Shown here piece by piece: positions 1 through 5,513 of a stretch of DNA of 7,379 bases. The notes under the pieces are model-generated. The model was not told the DNA's origin. It did no database searches and worked only from the letters and a program-made list of their open reading frames with translations. The stretch comes from Lachnospiraceae bacterium. Its GTDB lineage: Bacteria; Bacillota; Clostridia; Lachnospirales; Lachnospiraceae. Each line of letters opens with the position of its first letter. Within the stretch, counting starts at the first letter, position 1. The DNA lies in NCBI GenBank assembly GCA_024691065.1, contig JAILOA010000410.1, positions 1 through 7,379 on the forward strand, in the 5' to 3' direction. The position numbers and the translations under genes are program-made.

Positions 1-1
1 T

Positions 2-541
2 ACTTCTCTTGCTGCCATTCGCGTGGGTATGGAGATACTTAAGGAGGAAGAGGTAAATATAAAGAGCGTAGTCGGACATGGTGGCCTTTTTAAAACAAAG
101 GGTGTTGGTGACAGATTTGTCGCTGCTGCAATGGAGACGCCGATCACAGTTATGGAGACTGCCGGAGAGGGAGGTGCATTCGGAATTGCAGTATTGGCTG
201 CTTACTCCGGTTATCTGCAGAGGAAGGCCGGCGTAGAAACCAAAACCGGCACAAATTCCGAAAACTCAAGCGCAGATATTGAAACAGGGGCCGGTGCAGA
301 AACCAAAACCGGCACAAATTCCGAAAACCCGGGCGAAGATATTGAAACAGGGGCCGGCGCAGAAACAGATAACTCCACGAAATCCCTTAATCTTCCGGAC
401 TTTCTTGAACAGGTCGTATATAAGGACGCCAAGGGTGAAACCACTAATCCGGACCCAAATGATGTGAAAGGATTTGATGAATTCACAAAAAGATATATTT
501 CAGGAATTTCTATTGAGTTAATTTCGGGTGATGTGTTATAA
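2..541 (+). CDS. FGGY-family carbohydrate kinase, C-terminal fragment
   Basis: This is the 3' end of a gene that begins upstream of the window; the frame is open from base 2 to the TAA at 539-541. The visible 179 residues match the FGGY C-terminal domain of sugar kinases (xylulokinase / ribulokinase type), which transfer ATP phosphate to a ketose or pentose in the cytoplasm. Diagnostic stretches are GHGGLFKTKGVGDRF, the glycine-rich nucleotide-binding turn AGEGGAFGIA, and a tail with LPDFLEQVVY and GFDEFTKRY that I associate with the clostridial xylulokinase-like group. Sugar specificity cannot be read because the substrate-binding N-terminal half is missing. The oddity is an acidic Thr/Glu/Gly-rich insert of about 50 residues between the nucleotide-binding domain and the tail, made of 21-residue repeats. 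No clear terminator follows. The family is fairly secure; the substrate is unknown. Confidence 0.8.
   Translation, partial: TSLAAIRVGMEILKEEEVNIKSVVGHGGLFKTKGVGDRFVAAAMETPITVMETAGEGGAFGIAVLAAYSGYLQRKAGVETKTGTNSENSSADIETGAGAETKTGTNSENPGEDIETGAGAETDNSTKSLNLPDFLEQVVYKDAKGETTNPDPNDVKGFDEFTKRYISGISIELISGDVL
227..367 (+). repeat. In-frame 63-bp tandem repeat inside the kinase gene
   Basis: Two full 63-bp units (227-289 and 290-352) and the first five codons of a third (353-367) lie head to tail. The period is 21 codons, so the frame is kept. Each unit encodes AG(V/A)ETKTGTNSEN, then a variable triplet (SSA or PGE), then DIETG. The units differ at only a few bases, so the duplication looks recent. 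The repeat falls in the surface linker between the FGGY nucleotide-binding fold and the C-terminal helix, where an insertion should be tolerated. Confidence 0.9.
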
Positions 542-590
542 TAGTAATCAGTAAATTTCGTGTTTATAATTGGTTGATTCAATGGATAAA

Positions 591-766
591 GATAATCGAA
601 GCTAAAGATAATCCAGACCAGGGATAATCCGTATTAGCGATAATCCGAACTAAAGAAAATCAAAAGTTAGAATAATCCTAACTAAGGATGATCAGAAGCA
701 AGGATAATCCGAACTAAAGAAAATCAAAAACAATGATAATCGGAGTAAAAGAGAATCGAAATCCAT
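591..766. repeat. Eleven-copy 16-bp tandem array
   Basis: Units begin at 591, 607, 623, 639, 655, 671, 687, 703, 719, 735 and 751, an exact 16-bp period with no indels. The consensus is about gataatccgaactaaa. The ATC at unit positions 5-7 is invariant in all eleven copies, while the second half is degenerate. A higher-order 64-bp repeat is also visible: the 27 bp at 639-665 recur exactly at 703-729. Because 16 is not a multiple of three and stops are frequent, this is not coding. It fills most of the 318-bp gap between the kinase and the EAL gene. Its role is unknown; it could be a protein-binding array (1.5 helical turns per unit) or slippage-derived satellite DNA. Confidence 0.88.
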
Positions 767-767
767 T

Positions 768-799
768 TATTATAAACGGATATAATGATTATTATAATA
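768..799 (+). promoter_or_regulatory. AT-rich possible promoter of the EAL gene
   Basis: Two exact TATAAT hexamers occur at 781-786 and 793-798. The segment also holds an AT-only inverted repeat, TATTATAA at 768-775 with TTATAATA at 792-799. Neither hexamer has a good -35 at the right distance, so the promoter call rests on -10 matches in AT-rich DNA. The 16-bp array ends just upstream, where an activator array would sit. Confidence 0.3.
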
Positions 800-850
800 G
801 TAAATATATGTAAAATGGGCTCGGACGGGAGAACATTGTATATATAAAAT

Positions 851-856
851 GAGGTG
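851..856 (+). promoter_or_regulatory. Ribosome binding site fixing the EAL gene start
   Basis: GAGGTG matches the anti-Shine-Dalgarno core, with its GG five bases before the ATG at 860. The in-frame GTG at 854 lies inside this site and has no ribosome binding site of its own at normal distance, so translation should begin at 860. Confidence 0.65.
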
Positions 857-859
857 TAC

Positions 860-2800
860 ATGTTAAATTATTACCCACAATACTGTATAGCTGCAGTAAT
901 AGCAACATTAGTATTGCTGATGATGTACCTAATGAAGAAAAACTATAAGACCAGAAGTAATAAATTGTTTTTTATATTAATAATAGACAATTTATTGGCT
1001 TCATCCGTTAATATAACTACATTTTATGCGATAAGCTTTCCTGAAAGATATCCTTTATGGGCATGTTATCTAAGTAATTATGCATATTTGTTTTTCTTTA
1101 ATATGATGGCAATCATATTTTTACTGTATGTTGACAGCCTGACGAAAATTCCTTCCATTAAGAAGGTTGTAAGATGGTTTGCCGCGTTTTTGATAATCTG
1201 TGATTGTGCGATTTTATTTCCATCATCCATAACCCGGTTGGGGGTATATTTTGATGAAAATTTGGTTTACAGGCACGGACCATTAATGTTTATTCTTTAC
1301 GTGACTGCATTTTGTGCAATTGCAGTAGGATATATCATCTTTTTAAGAAAAAGAAAAAAATTTAACAGATATCAGATTTTTTCAATTTCATTTTTTATAG
1401 TTGGAGTACTTGCGAGTATTATTTTCCAAATATATCATCCTAAGCATGTAATTAACAATTTTACATGTTCTATGGTGCTGTTCTTTTTATATACTGCATT
1501 TGAAAATCAGGCCTATTATCTGTTCGGGGACACACCGTGCTATAACAGGCGTGCATTTGTTCAAACAGTACATACTTATATGAAGAGCAATACGGATTAT
1601 ACTGTTTTTGCTATAGCAATTGAAGATTTCGATAACATTATACATGTCCTGGGAAGAGCCGGATCCTTTGCATTTTCCGAGAGAATTGCCGAGAGGCTCA
1701 GTAAAGAATTTGGACGTGAAGCTTATTATATTGATGAGGATATGTACGCAATTGTTATCGAAAAAGAATCAAGGGTAGAGGGAGTTACCGAAAGGATAAA
1801 GAAGTGTGCCTCCTCTGCTATCAATGTAGAGCTTAATGAATATGTAACGAAAATTAATACCAAACCTATTATTACTGTTATACCTGTAAAGAATTGCAGG
1901 GTTGATGGTTATGAAATAACCGATATATTGGACAATCTCGAGGAACACAGTTCAGGTACGATTGTTTATATGGATGATTTTTCAAAGAGAGTAGATGCAC
2001 TCAGGCGAGAGAAGGATATACTCAGAATATTGGACAGAGCCATTAAATATCATAGTTTCAAAGTGTATTATCAGCCTATTTTAAATATTGAGACAGGTAA
2101 ATTCTGCACTTCTGAAGCGCTTGTTCGTCTGATAGATGACGAGCTTGGATTTATAAGTCCCGAGGAGTTTATTCCGATTGCCGAGAAAAACGGAAGAGTT
2201 AGTGCTATAGGGGATTTTGTGGTTGAAGATGTTTTACGTTTTATTAAAGAAAACAATATTGGAGACCAGGGTCTTAAATATATAGAGATTAATCTTTCCC
2301 CTGCCCAGTTTAGATTTGATGATCTTGAGGAAAAACTATTACATTACATTGAATCAAAAGATATTTCTTATCAACAGCTGAATTTTGAAATTACCGAAAC
2401 TGAGGAAACAGGAAGCGCTGATATGAATATCATTAGAAATGTAATAACCAATCTTCATTCCAAGGGCATTACATTTTCGCTCGATGACTTTGGCTCGGGT
2501 TTTGCGGCTATTGATTATCTTATAAAGCTACCGGTGGATTTGGTTAAAATCGATAAGATGATTTTGTGGCAGGCTATGGAAGACCCGTTGTCCCAAAAGG
2601 TCCTTGCTAATACAATCCGAATGATTAAGGAAATCGGCAAGAAGATTGTAGTTGAGGGAGTTGAGACAAATGAAATGGCTCATATGTTAAACGATTTAGG
2701 AGTCGATTATCTGCAGGGTTATTTGTATTCCAAGCCTATACCGGAAGCAAAGTATCTTGAATTTTTGGCTGAAAATAAAGATAAAGTAATTAAAATATAA
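860..2800 (+). CDS. Membrane-bound degenerate GGDEF / active EAL c-di-GMP phosphodiesterase
   Basis: The 646-residue protein (MLNYYPQY start) probably hydrolyses cyclic di-GMP to pGpG at the inner face of the membrane. The first ~215 residues form about seven hydrophobic segments (near 9-25, 36-56, 66-92, 104-120, 140-162, 171-191, 199-215), a likely sensor or anchor. CYNRRAF (~227-233) opens a GGDEF domain in which the signature is replaced by DEDMY (292-296), with no RxxD inhibitory site, so cyclase activity is unlikely. The EAL domain (~386-640) keeps the family catalytic motifs: EALVR (419-423), the Asn of INLSP (478), the Glu of FEITE (513), DDFGSG from 542, the Lys of VKIDK (563), EGVET from 599 and QGY from 619. 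The gene is visibly more AT-rich than the genes downstream. It stands alone, with a repeat array before it and a terminator after it. The sensed signal is unknown. Confidence 0.88.
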   Translation: MLNYYPQYCIAAVIATLVLLMMYLMKKNYKTRSNKLFFILIIDNLLASSVNITTFYAISFPERYPLWACYLSNYAYLFFFNMMAIIFLLYVDSLTKIPSIKKVVRWFAAFLIICDCAILFPSSITRLGVYFDENLVYRHGPLMFILYVTAFCAIAVGYIIFLRKRKKFNRYQIFSISFFIVGVLASIIFQIYHPKHVINNFTCSMVLFFLYTAFENQAYYLFGDTPCYNRRAFVQTVHTYMKSNTDYTVFAIAIEDFDNIIHVLGRAGSFAFSERIAERLSKEFGREAYYIDEDMYAIVIEKESRVEGVTERIKKCASSAINVELNEYVTKINTKPIITVIPVKNCRVDGYEITDILDNLEEHSSGTIVYMDDFSKRVDALRREKDILRILDRAIKYHSFKVYYQPILNIETGKFCTSEALVRLIDDELGFISPEEFIPIAEKNGRVSAIGDFVVEDVLRFIKENNIGDQGLKYIEINLSPAQFRFDDLEEKLLHYIESKDISYQQLNFEITETEETGSADMNIIRNVITNLHSKGITFSLDDFGSGFAAIDYLIKLPVDLVKIDKMILWQAMEDPLSQKVLANTIRMIKEIGKKIVVEGVETNEMAHMLNDLGVDYLQGYLYSKPIPEAKYLEFLAENKDKVIKI

Positions 2801-2810
2801 GTATATACTT

Positions 2811-2844
2811 AAAAAATGGCGTGAGAGTTATCACGTCATTTTTT
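2811..2844 (+). terminator. Rho-independent terminator of the EAL gene
   Basis: A 14-bp stem pairs 2811-2824 with 2831-2844 (one G-U pair) around the six-base loop gagtta. The GC core is GGCGTGA / TCACGTC, and the stem ends in a six-T tract with As on the other side. It starts 10 bp after the stop codon. The A and T flanks would let it also work on the minus strand, but no minus-strand gene is present. Confidence 0.88.
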
Positions 2845-2887
2845 CATTATAACAGCAATGGTTTTGAGAGTAATCACGTCAGTTTTT
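2822..2887. repeat. Partial duplication of the terminator right arm
   Basis: The 23 bp at 2822-2844 (loop and right arm of the terminator) recur at 2865-2887 with two mismatches, 43 bp downstream. The second copy has no matching left arm next to it, so it is not a second terminator by itself. Confidence 0.6.
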
Positions 2888-2990
2888 ATGGGAAAAATGA
2901 TACGGTGAAGGATTGTTTATGATTTTTCGGGTAAAAATTTATATATAATTCGGTGTGGAATTTTTGAAGCAACTGTGGTATTATATCTCG

Positions 2991-3150
2991 TTGTTGATGA
3001 TGTTTTAAGTAACTGCATTACCATATACGGTTGTTGATGATGTTTTAAGTAACTGCATTACCATATACGGTTGTTTATGATGTTTTAAGTAACTGCATTA
3101 CCATATTCGGTTGTTTATGATTTTTTAAACGGTTGAGTTATCATATCAGG
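2991..3150. repeat. 40-bp tandem array upstream of the DUF4317 gene
   Basis: Four 40-bp units run 2991-3030, 3031-3070, 3071-3110 and 3111-3150. Units 1 and 2 are identical, unit 3 differs at two bases, and unit 4 at roughly a quarter of positions. Weaker units can be traced upstream (about 2913-2990), and a partial fifth unit (3151-3170) runs into the ribosome binding site region. Each good unit starts TTGTTGATGATG or TTGTTTATGATG and holds an imperfect palindrome GTAACTGCATTAC. There are no spacers and no open frame. With 2801-3187 otherwise empty of genes, this array forms most of the upstream region of the DUF4317 gene. Confidence 0.9.
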
Positions 3151-3161
3151 TTGTTGATAAA
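3133..3161 (+). promoter_or_regulatory. Possible promoter of the DUF4317 gene
   Basis: TTGAGT (3133-3138) followed after 17 bp by GATAAA (3156-3161) is the best sigma70-like pair at a sensible distance from the start codon. It spans repeat units 4 and 5. The match is imperfect and other AT-rich hexamers in the array could serve. The exact TTGACA at 3164-3169 is too close to the start codon to act for this gene. Confidence 0.25.
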
Positions 3162-3176
3162 GTTTGACATACTATT

Positions 3177-3182
3177 GGGAGG
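3177..3182 (+). promoter_or_regulatory. Ribosome binding site fixing the DUF4317 start
   Basis: GGGAGG lies five bases before the ATG at 3188. This rules out the in-frame TTG at 3164, which is upstream of the site and would translate through it. Confidence 0.85.
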
Positions 3183-3187
3183 TTTAT

Positions 3188-4435
3188 ATGAATAAAAAAG
3201 AAGTTAGTGAGATAAAAAGAAGAATTAAGAAGGAAGATTGCAGTTTTACAAGGCTTTGCGGCTGTTATGTAAACAGCAATAAAGAGAAGGTCGTTACATT
3301 TGACGGACCTTTCTGGGACATAGAGGAAGAGGCAAAGTTCAAATATGTCGAGATAGCAAATAAGGCGCTTTCCGGTAAGGTTGGTAATAACCTTGTGGAG
3401 CTTGAATATACGCTCGAGAGCGAGACTGAGGGCGATGCACACAAGATGCTTATGGGACTTCGCGAGTGCAAGCTTACTAATCAGGATTTGGTAAATGCAT
3501 TTTACGACCATGTAATCGAGACCTATAATAAGACCGAGAACTATCTTATAATCCTTTTCCATGATGTATATGACATACCTGTTAAGACTACCGATGGAAT
3601 GAAGCTTGATGATTCGGTGGAAATGTATGAATACATTATTTGTGCGATTTGTCCTGTGGCCCTTTCCAAGGCGGGGCTCGGATACAATACAGATGAGCAG
3701 AATATAGCGATGGTCAAGAGAAACTGGATAGTGGGACCTGTGGAGACGGCATTTACATTTCCGTGTTTTACCGACAGAAGTACTGATATTCATTCGATTT
3801 TGACTTATACAAAGGATGTCAAGAATCCACATCACGAATTTTGGGAGAATGGATTGGGCGCGATTAATGCTCTCACTTCTACAGAAAAGAGAAATGCATT
3901 CACCGATATCGTGAAAAACGAATTTGTGGGCGATGAAGATGAAGATGCCGAAAATGCGGTAATCAGCATAGCAGGTGGCATCAACAGTGCCATAAAGGCG
4001 CAGGAAGCAAAGGGAATCGATGAGCCGGTTTATCTTGGAAGGGATAAAATGCAGGAAATTCTCGAAGAGAGCGGCATAGATGTTGATAAGGCAAAGAAAA
4101 TCGGCGAAGGGTATGAGAATTTCTTTGATGCCGATATTCCGGATGCTTACGAGCTTATCGATGAGAAGTCAATCCGTGAGAGCGAGATTCGTAATGAAAG
4201 AAAGAATTTCATGAAGGAAATTTCCGATTTAAATGAGAAGAATAAGCATTTGATGGAAATTACGGATCCGGTTGAGTACGGTGACTCGGACAATGAAAAG
4301 GTTATTTTGCGCGTGAGCGAGGATAAGGCCGAGAAGATCCGCACCACAACATTGGACGGAGTTGAGTGCCTGGTTATTCCACTTATGGAAAATGAGGAAA
4401 CCATTATAAACGGTAAGACTGTGAAGCTGTCTTAA
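3188..4435 (+). CDS. DUF4317 family protein, function unknown
   Basis: The 415-residue protein starts MNKKEVSEIKRRIKKEDCSFTRLCGCYV. That opening, with Cys at 18, 24 and 26, is what I recognise as the start of DUF4317, a family of about 400 residues common in Lachnospiraceae and related Clostridia. The length is normal. There is no signal peptide or convincing membrane segment, so it should be cytoplasmic. A central part carries PVETAFTFPCFTDRSTDIH and KNPHHEFWENGLG. The C-terminal third is acidic and partly helical (ERKNFMKEISDLNEKNKHLME, possible short coiled coil), ending in a likely beta-rich tail. No catalytic motif is evident to me, so I assign no reaction. It has a strong ribosome binding site, and upstream DNA made of 40-bp repeats that may carry its promoter. 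The transporter gene begins 51 bp downstream with no terminator between, so co-transcription is possible. Confidence 0.85.
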   Translation: MNKKEVSEIKRRIKKEDCSFTRLCGCYVNSNKEKVVTFDGPFWDIEEEAKFKYVEIANKALSGKVGNNLVELEYTLESETEGDAHKMLMGLRECKLTNQDLVNAFYDHVIETYNKTENYLIILFHDVYDIPVKTTDGMKLDDSVEMYEYIICAICPVALSKAGLGYNTDEQNIAMVKRNWIVGPVETAFTFPCFTDRSTDIHSILTYTKDVKNPHHEFWENGLGAINALTSTEKRNAFTDIVKNEFVGDEDEDAENAVISIAGGINSAIKAQEAKGIDEPVYLGRDKMQEILEESGIDVDKAKKIGEGYENFFDADIPDAYELIDEKSIRESEIRNERKNFMKEISDLNEKNKHLMEITDPVEYGDSDNEKVILRVSEDKAEKIRTTTLDGVECLVIPLMENEETIINGKTVKLS

Positions 4436-4486
4436 ATATAATTACGATATGAAAAGTAAGTTATTAATCAGAAAGATTGTGTAATT

Positions 4487-5356
4487 ATGAAAAAACTAAG
4501 TGATAAAGCAAAGGGTATCATCTGTATATTGCTTGCAGCCTTTGGTTTCTCCCTTATGACATTTTTTGTAAGGATTTCAGGAGACCTTCCGACTATGCAG
4601 AAAGTGTTTTTCAGAAATGCCGTTGCAGCCATAATAGCATTTAATATACTTATGAAAACTCCTGATAAATTTAAGATGAAAAAAGGAAGTCTGCCGTTTC
4701 TTTTAATGAGATGTATTTTTGGTACATCCGGAATGATATGTAATTTCTGGGCTATAGACAGGCTTGGCATTGCAGATGCAAATATGCTCAATAAGCTTTC
4801 ACCGTTTTTTGCGATTGTAATGTCGATATTTATACTTAAGGAAAAGCCGAATAAGTTTGAGATAGGAACGGTAATCGTTGCATTTATAGGGGCTCTCTTT
4901 ATTATAAAGCCTTCTGCCGGGCTTGGAAGCATACCGGCATTGGTTGGGCTTTACGGAGGCTTCGGAGCCGGTGCGGCTTATACCTTTGTAAGGCTTCTGG
5001 GGCAAAGAGGCGAGAGAACACCACTTATAGTTATGTGGTTTTCGGCGTTTTCCTCCATAGTATGTATTCCGTTTCTGATATTCGGATATCAGCCTATGTC
5101 TCCTAAGCAATGGTTGTTCTTGGTTCTTGCAGGATGCGGGGCAGCGCTTGGACAGATGGGTATTACAACAGCCTATACATATGCTCCTGCGAAGGAAATT
5201 TCAGTTTATGACTATACCCAGGTTGTATTTGCGGCCCTTTTAGGAATGATTTTCCTGAATGAAGTTCCCGATATTTACAGCGTTGTGGGTTACATTATCA
5301 TCATTGGTACGGCTGTTTTCAAGTGGCGATACACTCTTGACACAACTAAGCAATGA
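4487..5356 (+). CDS. EamA / DMT superfamily permease
   Basis: The 289-residue protein is mostly hydrophobic, with about ten membrane segments arranged as two EamA repeats of five helices (roughly 9-140 and 147-278). This is the usual size and layout of the drug/metabolite transporter superfamily. The first repeat carries the typical LNKLSPFFAIVMSIFILKE stretch in helix 4. The second has the equivalent DYTQVVFAALLGMIFLNE. Such proteins export or import small metabolites such as amino acids or nucleosides across the cytoplasmic membrane; the substrate cannot be read from sequence. The start ATG has only a weak purine stretch (GAAAG, 4471-4475) at long spacing, so it may depend on coupling to transcription from the DUF4317 gene. 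The -35 box for the next gene lies inside its last codons. Confidence 0.85.
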   Translation: MKKLSDKAKGIICILLAAFGFSLMTFFVRISGDLPTMQKVFFRNAVAAIIAFNILMKTPDKFKMKKGSLPFLLMRCIFGTSGMICNFWAIDRLGIADANMLNKLSPFFAIVMSIFILKEKPNKFEIGTVIVAFIGALFIIKPSAGLGSIPALVGLYGGFGAGAAYTFVRLLGQRGERTPLIVMWFSAFSSIVCIPFLIFGYQPMSPKQWLFLVLAGCGAALGQMGITTAYTYAPAKEISVYDYTQVVFAALLGMIFLNEVPDIYSVVGYIIIIGTAVFKWRYTLDTTKQ

Positions 5357-5366
5357 TTGATATAAT
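5337..5366 (+). promoter_or_regulatory. Consensus sigma70-type promoter for the purF-like gene
   Basis: An exact TTGACA (5337-5342) and an exact TATAAT (5361-5366) are separated by 18 bp. The -35 lies within the transporter's last codons, and the -10 is just after its stop, inside the small inverted repeat TTGAT-ATA-ATCAA (5357-5369). Transcription should start near 5373, giving a leader of about 140 nt before the ATG at 5514. The promoter makes the purF-like gene independent of the upstream pair. Confidence 0.8.
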
Positions 5367-5372
5367 CAAACA

Positions 5373-5513
5373 GTGTGTGTTTAACTCATTACGAAAGCCT
5401 TTTGATATTGCGGAAATGCCTATCCGGCAGGGTTTCCGAGTTGAGTTATTCATTATAAATTTTTATTATGATAACAGGATATTACTTTAACAATTGAATG
5501 AAAGGATTTAATT
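5373..5513 (+). promoter_or_regulatory. Structured 5' leader of the purF-like gene
   Basis: The predicted leader contains nested inverted repeats. The outer one is TAACTCA (5382-5388) with TGAGTTA (5442-5448). The inner one is CGGAAATGCC (5411-5420) folding on GGCA (5426-5429) and TTTCCG (5433-5438), with loop TATCC and a GGG bulge. The T stretch at 5459-5465 comes too late after the stem for a standard terminator. The ribosome binding site AAAGGA (5501-5506) is seven bases before the ATG. I do not recognise the fold as a named riboswitch; it could be a regulatory leader or simply a stabilising 5' structure. Confidence 0.45.

Noticed and set aside
211..582. Open frame of 123 codons on the minus strand across the kinase tail
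   Set aside because: It is antisense to a well-supported FGGY domain, and its own repeats mirror the 63-bp units. It resembles no protein I know.
854..859. GTG at 854 as the start of the EAL protein
   Set aside because: The GTG lies within the GAGGTG ribosome binding site that serves the ATG at 860.
2991..3150. CRISPR array
   Set aside because: Units abut with no spacers, they diverge along the array, and no cas genes are present.
3164..3187. TTG at 3164 as the start of the DUF4317 protein
   Set aside because: The GGGAGG site lies downstream of it and is ideally placed for the ATG at 3188, which also gives the family's usual N-terminus.
3146..3835. Open frame of 229 codons on the minus strand opposite the DUF4317 gene
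   Set aside because: Its composition is unlike a folded protein, it starts inside another gene without a ribosome binding site, and the + strand frame is a recognised family.
4414..4434. Inverted repeat TAAGAC / GTCTTA spanning the DUF4317 stop as a terminator
   Set aside because: The stem has only six pairs with a nine-base loop and no T tract after it.
5373..5513. Known purine or c-di-GMP riboswitch in the purF leader
   Set aside because: Short stretches recall pieces of both classes, but the purine junction residues and the c-di-GMP-I first hairpin with its tetraloop are absent.
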